64,000 bases of DNA from Eubacteriaceae bacterium. GTDB lineage: Bacteria > Bacillota > Clostridia > Eubacteriales > Anaerofustaceae. Both the position numbers and the translations under genes were made by a program. The notes beneath the pieces were generated by a model. That model did not search any database and was not told the origin of the DNA. It worked only from the letters and a program-made list of their open reading frames with translations. How positions within the stretch are numbered: the stretch's first letter is position 1; each line of letters starts with the position of its first letter. The stretch spans positions 1-64,000 of the forward strand of contig JAFZLL010000058.1 in assembly GCA_017551505.1 (NCBI GenBank), written 5' to 3'. This document shows positions 52,856 to 60,118 of the stretch, in pieces.

Positions 52856-53512
52856 ATGGACACTGACACGAATATCGGTAAAAAGATTCAATCTGCCAGA
52901 AAAGAAGCAGGTCTTACGCAGGAGCAGGCGGCAGAACTCATCGGCGTGAGCAGACAGACTATATCAAACTGGGAGACGGAGAACTCTTATCCGAGTATTA
53001 TCAGTGTGATAAAAATGAGTGATGCTTACCATGTTTCTCTCGATTATCTTCTTAAAGGAGAACCGGCTATGAATAAGTATTATGAGTATCTTAAAGAGAG
53101 TACCGACGTTGTGGAAAGCAATACCAGGAAAGGCAAACTGCTGACTGTACTTATTTACCTTATCATTTGGGCTTTCGCGATGATCTTCTTCTGGTTTTTC
53201 ACATCGGGTTCTGACGCGATGGGCTATAGCCTGATGTTTTTATGGATAATTCTTCCTGTCACGACTTTCGTCATATCCCTGGTCATAGGGATAAAGGATT
53301 ACTGGGGGAGGAAAAAATGGCTGGCTTCACCGATCCTGGGAATCATGTACATGCTTGCCGAATATGGAACTTACAGTACGGCAAACAATATGGCATTCCA
53401 TAAGATCAACCCTCCCGAATGGAAAATGATCATCGCCGGCAGTCTCATTTCACTTATTGCTCTCGTTCTCGGGCACTTGACGAGAAACAGAAAGCAAAAG
53501 CATATTTCATAA
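52856..53512 (+). CDS. XRE-family regulator with C-terminal membrane helices
   Basis: The 218-residue product has an N-terminal Cro/C1-type helix-turn-helix (IGKKIQSARKEAGLTQEQAA, ELIGVSRQTISNWE, YPSIISVIKMSDAYHVSLD). Four hydrophobic segments follow, near 97-118, 122-145, 158-172 and 190-207. This combination is common in Bacillota and suggests a membrane-tethered regulator that senses envelope stress or antimicrobials. GGAGAGAAACG-type sequence lies before the ATG. No target is evident, since its neighbours are unrelated. Confidence 0.87.
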   Translation: MDTDTNIGKKIQSARKEAGLTQEQAAELIGVSRQTISNWETENSYPSIISVIKMSDAYHVSLDYLLKGEPAMNKYYEYLKESTDVVESNTRKGKLLTVLIYLIIWAFAMIFFWFFTSGSDAMGYSLMFLWIILPVTTFVISLVIGIKDYWGRKKWLASPILGIMYMLAEYGTYSTANNMAFHKINPPEWKMIIAGSLISLIALVLGHLTRNRKQKHIS

Positions 53513-53657
53513 GCCCGATCGAATTCCTTCACACGTGGCAGCTCTAGACTCTTACAGTCAAATGTGTTATTAAACGGCTCAATTAGTTTTGCCCGACACT
53601 TTGGAATAATACATGTGAAGGGCATATAATGACATACAGGAATTAAGGAGGAGAACG

Positions 53658-54050
53658 ATGGAACATACATGGGAAGAGCTTTACAATGCCGCAAAGAAGG
53701 TCCAGGGCGGACGGGATATCTCGGAACGCATCTATGCGGGAAGCGTAGCCGCTGCCATCGAGACCGCTGCTGGGAATATCTATACCGGCATCAGCGTTGA
53801 CACCAGCTGTACATTGGGTATCTGCGCTGAGAGAAACGCCATGTTCAATATGATAACCAACGGGGAGCACGAGATAAGGAAAGTATTGGCTATACTGCCT
53901 GACGGGAATACAGGAGCTCCGTGCGGTGCCTGCCGTGAGTTTATGATGCAGCTGATGCATGGACACGCCGGTGATGTCCGGATAATGCTGGATTACGAGA
54001 ATTCAGTAGTGGTCACCCTTGAAGATTTGACTCCGAACTGGTGGATATGA
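53658..54050 (+). CDS. Cytidine-deaminase-like zinc enzyme
   Basis: The 130-residue product has the deaminase zinc motifs CAERNAMFNM (with the proton-shuttling Glu) and PCGACREFMMQL. The length and layout fit cytidine deaminase or blasticidin-S-type deaminases. The first strand YTGISVDTSCTLGICAE follows the family pattern. GGAGGAG lies just before the ATG. It may salvage (deoxy)cytidine to uridine; another small base or nucleoside substrate cannot be excluded. It is 113 bases upstream of the RING-like gene on the same strand. Confidence 0.88.
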   Translation: MEHTWEELYNAAKKVQGGRDISERIYAGSVAAAIETAAGNIYTGISVDTSCTLGICAERNAMFNMITNGEHEIRKVLAILPDGNTGAPCGACREFMMQLMHGHAGDVRIMLDYENSVVVTLEDLTPNWWI

Positions 54051-54163
54051 TCATCATTTACACATTCCGATGGGTTTGCGTTCATTGCTTTTCCCGATTG
54101 AAACCTTATCTTCCGGATGCTATTATAGGTGGCAGATGCTGATGTATTATAAAAGGGTATGAA

Positions 54164-54520
54164 ATGGCGCACATATTGACTGAAGACGACAACTGGTTCA
54201 TTGACCTTGACCGAAAAGACCCTATTACACACGAAGGATTCCAGCTTGGCGATGAAGTGATAGTTTGCAGGGCATGCCGCTGCGTGCAATTGAATGACGT
54301 ATGGGAAATGGGGCCAACGGGATGCAAATACTGCGGAAGCAGCGAAGCCTCCGGAGATTTCGACAGAGATTTCATCGAGCATAAAGTCTCCGGGGCAACG
54401 ATAAACAAAGCAGGTCCGATAAGGATCACCCATAAAAAGAAAAAGAAGCTTTGGCCGTATTTCGCAGCAGGAGCTGCAGCATTAGCGCTGATCGTTCTGC
54501 TTATCCTGTATTTCCTATAA
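54164..54520 (+). CDS. Tail-anchored protein with a degenerate prokaryotic RING-like domain
   Basis: The 118-residue product has a cysteine-rich N-terminal domain. GFQLGDEVIVCRACRCVQLN carries C35, C38 and C40; W47 and GCKYCGSSE with C54 and C57 follow. The spacing matches the second half of prokaryotic RING-type binuclear treble clefs (C-P-x-C...G-D-x-V-V-C-x2-C...C-W...G-C-x-x-G-C). The first Cys pair is replaced by Asp19/His23, so one zinc site may be lost or altered. A lysine-rich stretch (91-95) precedes a single C-terminal helix (about 98-118), so the domain faces the cytoplasm. It converges on the E1-E2 operon and could be its E3-like partner; that is inference. A plain zinc ribbon is the alternative. 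Confidence 0.72.
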   Translation: MAHILTEDDNWFIDLDRKDPITHEGFQLGDEVIVCRACRCVQLNDVWEMGPTGCKYCGSSEASGDFDRDFIEHKVSGATINKAGPIRITHKKKKKLWPYFAAGAAALALIVLLILYFL

Positions 54521-54537
54521 ATATATGGCAGTATAAC

Positions 54538-54579
54538 ATATACCCCCTTTACTGGACACAACCAGCAAAGGGGGTATAT
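54538..54579. repeat. Long palindromic hairpin between convergent genes (copy 1)
   Basis: ATATACCCCCTTT (54538-54550) pairs perfectly with AAAGGGGGTATAT (54567-54579), with an inner CTGG/CCAG stem. No clear T-run follows. It has the same architecture as the hairpin at 60045-60082. It probably terminates both converging transcripts. Confidence 0.75.
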
Positions 54580-54597
54580 ATCAGTGACTGACTTATT

Positions 54598-55884
54598 TTA
54601 TTTTTCATTGTACTTACGGTGTTTTCTGCTGTACTCTGGCATTATCGCATCGTAATCCGCGGAAAGCTCATAATACCTCCGGGAATGTGTTTCAGCGGAG
54701 CGTACGGGCACTACATGGAATGGAGGAATGCCCAGAGCTCTCATGGGGAGATCCAGTATCTCGGGATCTGTCGAATCTAGCGGAAGTTTTGAGAGTGACA
54801 CGTCCTTCGGTTCGTTGATGTAGTTCTCACCGTATTCTTTCCTGGCTATGCAGTCATCGCAGTAATAATCATCGGTAAAGACCAGATGCTGAGGCTGGAA
54901 TATCTTTTTTTCTTTCCCGCAATTAGGGCAGCGGACCGTGGTGATGAAGGATTTATCGGTCTCCTCATCGAGCATGAGCTCGTCATAACCGTCCTTCGCG
55001 GTATATTCCAGGAATTCCCTCAATGTATTATCGCAGGAGAACGGAGTCTCTATTATGACATACCGGGCGTCCAGCTGATGCTGGCGGCAGTTCTCATCGA
55101 TTTCGATGGGAAAACGGTACATCATATCCAGCGCTCCGTTCATGTATATCTCCACACCATATGAAGGATTGATATCGCACAGTATCTTGCAAGCCTGCTG
55201 GACCTGCAGCCCGGATACCGCAGCAGACGCAGTCTGCACCGTAGGGATAAAACCCTGCTCAAGCGCTTTTCGTTTGGCTACGTCGCAGCTTTCCCTGAAA
55301 CGCTTTTCAAACTTGTATTTCGGGGCATTGCATTCGAAACAGCCTGTCTGATGCCCATTCATGATGTCGACTGTAAAGTTGAGCCCGCCTATGCTGGCAT
55401 CGATGTACGGGATGTCATATCGCATGCATATCTTATTGACGTACATACGGGTCTCGGCGTTGTCGAGACAGCCCAGAACTATATCGGCCTTGCGGAACAC
55501 TCCGTCACCAAGGCCGTAAACTATGTCACCGTCGAAATAATCGACGCATGCAGTATCTTCCAGGTTTATTTCCCGGACTCTTTCGGCAGCCAGCTTCGCT
55601 TTTTTCTTGCCCACGTCGTTCTGCGTAAAGAGTACCGTACGCGTCAGGTTGCTTGTCTCGATGGTATCCATATCGCAGATGAAGATATTGCCGAAGCCGA
55701 GGAGCGCCAGGTTCTTTAAAGTCTCATTTCCGATGGCACCGGCGCCTGTAACGATGACCGTCGAGTGCTTTATAATCTCCTGCTGCCAGCCGGGGATCCT
55801 CCCCTGACGGCTGAATTTGCCGTTTTCCGGACTTTCGGGATCATCCTCAAGGTCATATTTTTTTATCGCCTTAAAACCCTTCAT
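54598..55884 (-). CDS. E1-like (ThiF-fold) activating enzyme of a ubiquitin-like system
   Basis: The enzyme would adenylate the Ubl C-terminus and pass it to its own cysteine. The 428-residue product has GKFSRQGRIPGW, the nucleotide loop TGAGAIGNE (46-54), the acidic ICDMDTIETSNLTR (69-82), KKAKLAAERV and LGCLDNAETR. The likely catalytic Cys200 is in RESCDVAKRK. Cys182/185 with Cys266/His269 can form the structural zinc site. An added C-terminal domain (about 275-350) starts like a beta-grasp fold (DNTLREFLEYTAKDGYDEL) and carries a zinc ribbon CPNC (319-322)/CDDC (342-345). It is the last gene of the operon, 24 bases after the JAMM gene. Confidence 0.9.
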   Translation of the reverse strand: MKGFKAIKKYDLEDDPESPENGKFSRQGRIPGWQQEIIKHSTVIVTGAGAIGNETLKNLALLGFGNIFICDMDTIETSNLTRTVLFTQNDVGKKKAKLAAERVREINLEDTACVDYFDGDIVYGLGDGVFRKADIVLGCLDNAETRMYVNKICMRYDIPYIDASIGGLNFTVDIMNGHQTGCFECNAPKYKFEKRFRESCDVAKRKALEQGFIPTVQTASAAVSGLQVQQACKILCDINPSYGVEIYMNGALDMMYRFPIEIDENCRQHQLDARYVIIETPFSCDNTLREFLEYTAKDGYDELMLDEETDKSFITTVRCPNCGKEKKIFQPQHLVFTDDYYCDDCIARKEYGENYINEPKDVSLSKLPLDSTDPEILDLPMRALGIPPFHVVPVRSAETHSRRYYELSADYDAIMPEYSRKHRKYNEK

Positions 55885-55908
55885 AATTTATTTACCGCCA
55901 AGACAGGA

Positions 55909-56574
55909 CTATTTTCTGAGCTCTTTTAATACCGAATCATCGCTGGATGTCCTGAATTTTGCCACGTCAACGTATTCTTCCCCTTCGGGCACGACGAATA
56001 TGCAACTGGCTTCCTTCACTTCACCGCCGTGGAAAGCTCTCCATTCCAAAGCCTGGGGATTCAGCACGAGCGCGAACTGCCAGTCATTGAAATAATCCTT
56101 TTTTTGAGTCTGCGCGTCAGTGACCGACATGAATACATTCAGGAAAGCGGGGTGAGTATGATACCAGCCGACCCTGCGCAGTTTGCCTTCGGACTGCTCA
56201 ATGAGCTTCATTTCCCTGTTGGTGGCATCGATGTTCGAATCATGTCCGATAATGACGTGGACAAAGGAACTGTTGGTATCCCGTGCGGGCACCATGTGCT
56301 CCGCGACAGCGTAAAGCTTTCCTGTTGCGGGATCCTTATAGACGTTCCCTACCATATATCCTGCCTGTTCGATCATGTTTTCATCGTCTGACTTATTCCA
56401 ATGTATATGCTCATCGAGTTCCCTGAGGGCCTGAGGCGTCAGGAACAGCAGATATGTGCCGGGATCGCTCTTGGTATAGGAATAGGGATAACTATCGTTT
56501 AACAACTCATCAGGTATCGGCCTTTCTTCGGGAACGAATTCCCCAGATCTTCCGATCACTTTAAATCCTTTCAA
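55909..56574 (-). CDS. JAMM/MPN-domain metalloprotease (deubiquitinase-like)
   Basis: The 221-residue product has the JAMM motif: Glu69 (MIEQAGYMVG), then GWYHTHPAFLN with His139 and His141, and MSVTDAQTQ with Ser150 and Asp153. All zinc ligands and the catalytic Glu are present. The family cleaves isopeptide bonds or trims Ubl precursors. Since the neighbouring Ubl ends two residues after Gly-Gly, precursor trimming and deconjugation are both likely. I chose the TTG at 56574 because AAGGAGG lies just upstream; the frame is open to 56604, but that part contains the ribosome-binding site. It lies between the Ubl and E1 genes. Confidence 0.9.
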   Translation of the reverse strand: MKGFKVIGRSGEFVPEERPIPDELLNDSYPYSYTKSDPGTYLLFLTPQALRELDEHIHWNKSDDENMIEQAGYMVGNVYKDPATGKLYAVAEHMVPARDTNSSFVHVIIGHDSNIDATNREMKLIEQSEGKLRRVGWYHTHPAFLNVFMSVTDAQTQKKDYFNDWQFALVLNPQALEWRAFHGGEVKEASCIFVVPEGEEYVDVAKFRTSSDDSVLKELRK

Positions 56575-56636
56575 TCTTTCCTCCTTAACTCTGACAGAGA
56601 TCAAGGCATGCTGGAATGCATGCCCTGAGATGACAA

Positions 56637-56897
56637 TTATTGGTTCCCGCCCTGCGGTATATCGATAAGATCGATGGTGCAGCCGTCGGTGAGGCCTGCG
56701 GACTCAAGGGTCTGATCCCCTTCGATCTTGGAGCCTCCACTGACAGCCAGCCTGTATGTCTTCTGTGCATCAACACCGGTGATGAATTCTTCAGCGACAA
56801 GGGCTTCTATGATCTCGTCAGCAGTCAGGTCCGGCTCGATCTGTGTCTCCAGATAGGCTCCTGTGGAAGGATGTCTGAATTTTACCAAGTACTCCAT
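56637..56897 (-). CDS. Ubiquitin-like beta-grasp protein ending in Gly-Gly-Asn-Gln
   Basis: The 86-residue product has the strand-strand-helix-strand pattern of the beta-grasp fold: MEYLVKFRHPSTGAYLETQI, the helix LTADEIIEALVAEEFI, KTYRLAVSGGSKIEGDQTL and the final strand GCTIDLIDI. It ends Pro-Gln-Gly-Gly-Asn-Gln, so Gly83-Gly84 would become the active C-terminus after removal of Asn-Gln. The body recalls YukD/EsaB-type ubiquitin-like proteins. AAGGAG lies seven bases before the ATG. Lys46 and Lys57 could allow chains, though this is speculative. Confidence 0.9.
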   Translation of the reverse strand: MEYLVKFRHPSTGAYLETQIEPDLTADEIIEALVAEEFITGVDAQKTYRLAVSGGSKIEGDQTLESAGLTDGCTIDLIDIPQGGNQ

Positions 56898-57008
56898 AAA
56901 TAATCTCCTTATAATATGTATTTACAGGATAACAATATCCGATCAATTCGGTATAAACCGCTCTACCCGGCTGCTTTACGGTTTAAACTGCCGGGAAGTT
57001 TAAAGGTC

Positions 57009-57506
57009 TCACATTATATCGGGCGTTTTGATTTCCGGAAGAGGCTGAACGTCACAGGGGAAAAGGCGCGGATTCTTTTTATACCATTTATAGGCTTCCT
57101 GATTTGCGGGGCGCGCCGGATTGACCACCGCAGGGTCGAACTGCAGAGACTGCAGAAGTCTCACCACAAAATGCCCGAGGCTCTCGGACGCGTTCCAAAA
57201 ATCCCCGGAACACCATTTCCCGTTCTTAAACCAAACCGGGTTATACGCCTTCGGCTGTCCTTCCATGAATGCGAAGGGAGCGTTGCGGGGATAGTCCTCT
57301 GAAAGCGTTATCCTGACCTGGCATGAGTCCATCATCTCATTTTGCCCGCAGTAGGTGCGAATATGGATCGTCAGCAGATATTCGTCTGCATAAGGCTCCT
57401 CCCCTCCCGTAACAGTCACAGTGACCAGAGGGCTCTCATCAATGAGCCTCATCTCCAGATAATCATTTTTTAGCCTCATGCGACGGATCTCATCAAAACT
57501 CGGCAT
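57009..57506 (-). CDS. E2-like ubiquitin-conjugating enzyme
   Basis: The 165-residue product has the UBC fold. DEIRRMRLKNDYLEMRLI forms the first helix, then VTVTVTGGEEPYADEYLLTI and CQVRITLSEDYPRNAPFAFM (the YP..AP element) follow. KAYNPVWFKNGKWCSGDFW holds the likely catalytic Cys99 in the position usual after the HPN-like loop, here YNP. The end FDPAVVNPARPANQEAYKWY matches the last crossover helices. AGGAG lies seven bases before the ATG. It heads the operon E2, Ubl, JAMM, E1. Confidence 0.9.
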   Translation of the reverse strand: MPSFDEIRRMRLKNDYLEMRLIDESPLVTVTVTGGEEPYADEYLLTIHIRTYCGQNEMMDSCQVRITLSEDYPRNAPFAFMEGQPKAYNPVWFKNGKWCSGDFWNASESLGHFVVRLLQSLQFDPAVVNPARPANQEAYKWYKKNPRLFPCDVQPLPEIKTPDIM

Positions 57507-57656
57507 TATATTCTCCTATACATCATATGATATCATTTTACTGCATTATCCGGTATTTTTCATGGTGTTAATTGTTAACAAATTATTAGAAGCACTGCTT
57601 GCACAGTCCGGCTTATAAAAAAAGGCCGTGTAAGAACGGCATTAGTCGGTCATGGT

Positions 57657-57694
57657 ATAAAAAAACAGATCCCTCGGGTGAACCGGGGGATCTG
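57657..57694 (-). terminator. Rho-independent terminator of the M29 aminopeptidase gene
   Basis: CAGATCCC (57666-57673) and GGGGATCTG (57686-57694), with further pairing inside, form a long stem. On the minus strand seven or more T residues follow. It begins seven bases past the stop codon. Confidence 0.9.
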
Positions 57695-57700
57695 ATGTTA

Positions 57701-58888
57701 TCAGAAAGCGAAATTGCCGTCCTTGAATATCTGGACTTCGTTGCCGTCAACGTCAGTGCCGACGATGTTCATATCGGGCGTGCCGATCATGAAGTCGATA
57801 TGTATCTGTGAAGAGTTGAATCTTTCGTCGCCTCCGCCCAATGCGCGTCCGAGGGCCAGATGGCATGAGGCATTCTCATCGATCAGGGTCGTGTAATAGA
57901 CCAGTCCGCTGCGGGAGATCGGAGAATCATATTCTACCAGTGCGGACTCACCAAGGTAGGAAGCACCTTCATCAGTATTGACAAGGGCTTCCAGCATCTC
58001 CTTGCCTTCATCTGCAATAACTTCAACGACCTTGCCCTTCTCAAAACGGAAGCCGAAGTTCTCTACTTTTTTCCCTCCCAGGACCAGCGGGCGTGATGAG
58101 TAGACAACCCCCTCAGTGGCCCATTTGTCCGGGGTGGTGCATGTCTCCTCTGTGGGCATATTGGGGGTGAAGCTGATGCGTTTGGAGTCTTTCGGAGGAG
58201 TAAATGAATAACGGCTGTTCTCCGTGAGGCCGACGACCAGGTCCGTGCCGTTGGATGCAGTATAATGGAGCTTCCTCAGGTTAAGGGAATCCATTTTCTG
58301 GCCTTTGAGCTGCTTGGCAGCTTTCTTTTCCTCCCAGGTCTTTTCGATATCGTTGTCTTCCGTAATGTAGCAAAGCTTCAGCAGCGTCTCCCACAGCATA
58401 TCGAGGACTCTATCCTTCGGCTCGTTCGGGAAAACGATCTCGGCCCACGACTGGGTGGGCACCATTGCAATGAGCCACTGTGTGTCCCTCGTATAAGCGC
58501 GGGAGATATTCCTCATATTATCTACAAAAGCGAAAATAGCGTTTGCCTGTGCTTCAGTGGCATCCTCCATCAGCTTTGTGTTGACGCCTTCCAGCCTTAC
58601 GACAGCAGCGCCCTGCTTTAAATAGGTCTCATAGCTCTCCCTCTGCCAGGGAAGTATCTCTGTCATACTCTCAGCGGATTCGTACTTTGATCTGACCTTC
58701 AAAAGCCCGAGATCCAGATACGTTACGATGACCTGTCCGGCTCCGGCTTTGTAGCATTCTTCCGCAAAAACAGGTACGAACTGGTAGGCATCAGGCATAG
58801 CCTCGACCATGACCTTTTGTCCGGGCTGAACATTGACGCCGACCTTTGCGAGCATATAGGCGTATTTCCTGATCATTTTTTCATCCAT
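57701..58888 (-). CDS. M29-family aminopeptidase (AmpS/PepS type)
   Basis: The family uses two metal ions to remove N-terminal residues from peptides in the cytoplasm. The 395-residue product has KYAYMLAKVGVNVQPGQKVM, the metal ligands in LHYTASNGTDLVVGL, FTPNMPTEE, EALVNTDEGASYLGE and HLALGRALGGGDERFNSSQI followed by HIDFMIGTPDM. The order matches the family. I chose the ATG at 58888; the frame is open to 59044, but the extra part overlaps the promoter and structured leader. GGAGG lies 13 bases upstream, a long spacing, so the in-frame TTG 12 bases earlier cannot be fully excluded. Confidence 0.93.
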   Translation of the reverse strand: MDEKMIRKYAYMLAKVGVNVQPGQKVMVEAMPDAYQFVPVFAEECYKAGAGQVIVTYLDLGLLKVRSKYESAESMTEILPWQRESYETYLKQGAAVVRLEGVNTKLMEDATEAQANAIFAFVDNMRNISRAYTRDTQWLIAMVPTQSWAEIVFPNEPKDRVLDMLWETLLKLCYITEDNDIEKTWEEKKAAKQLKGQKMDSLNLRKLHYTASNGTDLVVGLTENSRYSFTPPKDSKRISFTPNMPTEETCTTPDKWATEGVVYSSRPLVLGGKKVENFGFRFEKGKVVEVIADEGKEMLEALVNTDEGASYLGESALVEYDSPISRSGLVYYTTLIDENASCHLALGRALGGGDERFNSSQIHIDFMIGTPDMNIVGTDVDGNEVQIFKDGNFAF

Positions 58889-58918
58889 AGCACTATACAA
58901 TCCTCCGTGATTATTCCC

Positions 58919-58980
58919 ACTAAGCACTGACGGGAGGCAGATATCCGTTGTTTCGGATGTCCGTGACCCCACCAAGTGGG
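58919..58980 (-). promoter_or_regulatory. Structured 5' leader of the aminopeptidase mRNA
   Basis: On the minus strand CCCACT (58980-58975) can pair with AGTGGG (58924-58919), enclosing a hairpin ATCCG-AAACAA-CGGAT and GC-rich flanks. It lies between the -10 element at 59004-59009 and the start codon. I do not recognise a riboswitch class. Confidence 0.4.
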
Positions 58981-59003
58981 TATTTTGAATTTCTTTGCTG
59001 ACT

Positions 59004-59012
59004 ATTATATCA
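59004..59012 (-). promoter_or_regulatory. Extended -10 promoter of the aminopeptidase gene
   Basis: On the minus strand TGATATAAT gives an extended -10 element with a perfect TATAAT. The -35 match is weak. Confidence 0.55.
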
Positions 59013-59092
59013 TCGGTACAGTACAATAAATAATCATTTCTCACAAGTTGTCACTTTTGCGCCTCGCACTCCGTCGCCGGCTGTGCATGATA

Positions 59093-59121
59093 TTGACATA
59101 AAAAGCACAGGCCCCTATACT
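59093..59121 (+). promoter_or_regulatory. SigmaA-type promoter of the SGNH hydrolase gene
   Basis: TTGACA (59093-59098) and TATACT (59116-59121) are 17 bases apart. The gene starts about 110 bases downstream. Confidence 0.75.
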
Positions 59122-59233
59122 GTTAATATTCCGGGATCTGCCTGACCCTTAAAACACCGACTGTATTTCCAGGGCAATAAAACAACAGAGTTTTAAAAGG
59201 TCATGACAGATATATTTAGATAAGGGGAAAGAA

Positions 59234-59890
59234 ATGAAGAAAGCTTCCGTTATCGGGGATTCAATAAGCACATATGAAGGATATAATCCGGAAGGTTACC
59301 TCGTGCATTATACGGCAAGGGAGATAGAGCGCAACAGCCTAACCTCCGTCGGGGATACATGGTGGATGAGGTTGATAGATGCTTTAGGCGCAGAGCTCTT
59401 GGTCAACGGTTCATATTCTGGAAGTCTGGTGACCGGGGATGCGTTTCCCGCCGCCGCTTCCTTTGAACGAATCGATGTGCTCAAGGGCTCCGACAGCAGT
59501 CCGCCGGACATCATACTCGTCTATATCGGTGTCAACGATTTTCTCTCATGCATTCCAGTAGGGATATTTACAGCGGCATACGCAAAGATGCTCTCGGGGC
59601 TGAAAAAAAAGTATCCCGACGCTAGGATCATATGCGCGACATTGGCCAAAGCGTACTGCGATGGTGTCGCAAGATGGCTTTTCCCTGAACAAAAAGGAGG
59701 AGTCAGCCTTAAAGATTATAACGAATCCATCCGTAAAGTCTGCATGGAGGCCGACGTTACAACCGCAGATATTGCCGCTTCGGGGCTCATATATGAGACT
59801 CTGGATGGCATCCATCCGACCAAGAACGGCCATAAAAAGCTGGCTGACGCCTGGCTTGAAAGCCTCAAAGACTCCACACACGGTTCCTGA
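59234..59890 (+). CDS. SGNH/GDSL-family hydrolase
   Basis: The 218-residue product has the four blocks of SGNH esterases: ASVIGDSISTYEGY with the catalytic Ser, LVNGSYSGSLV with the oxyanion Gly and Asn, ILVYIGVNDFLS, and DGIHPTKNGHKKLADAW with the Asp and His of the triad. It has no signal peptide, so it is cytoplasmic. Such enzymes deacetylate sugars or hydrolyse esters; the substrate is unknown. GGGGAAAG precedes the ATG. It converges with a carboxylesterase gene. Confidence 0.92.
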   Translation: MKKASVIGDSISTYEGYNPEGYLVHYTAREIERNSLTSVGDTWWMRLIDALGAELLVNGSYSGSLVTGDAFPAAASFERIDVLKGSDSSPPDIILVYIGVNDFLSCIPVGIFTAAYAKMLSGLKKKYPDARIICATLAKAYCDGVARWLFPEQKGGVSLKDYNESIRKVCMEADVTTADIAASGLIYETLDGIHPTKNGHKKLADAWLESLKDSTHGS

Positions 59891-60044
59891 CCGCACCCGG
59901 ACTCTCCTCTCCGCTGATCCCGCTATGTCCCATCGTCAGGCAGGCTGCAGGCCGCTTCTCATGCAAGTCATTCTGCTTTAATTCGTTTGCCTGAACTGTA
60001 ACCCGGTATTCTCTTTCGATCTGCAGTTTATCACAGAATGAATC

Positions 60045-60082
60045 GTACCCCCTCAGCCGGTGCTTCCGGGCGAAGGGGGTAC
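60045..60082. repeat. Palindromic hairpin between convergent genes (copy 2)
   Basis: GTACCCCCT (60045-60053) pairs perfectly with AGGGGGTAC (60074-60082), and an inner CCGG/CCGG stem is present. The architecture matches the hairpin at 54538-54579. It lies between the SGNH hydrolase and carboxylesterase genes and may terminate both. Confidence 0.7.
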
Positions 60083-60118
60083 ATCTCATTGCGATATTTT
60101 TACATGCCCTGGCCTTGA

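Noticed and set aside
54598-57506. A CBASS or sulfur-carrier (ThiS/MoaD) operon
   Set aside because: No cyclase, effector or cofactor-synthesis gene is nearby, and an E2 with a catalytic cysteine is present.
58919-58980. T-box or known riboswitch before the aminopeptidase
   Set aside because: GGTGGGGTCACGG only loosely resembles the T-box antiterminator, and the space between promoter and start codon is too short for the specifier stem.
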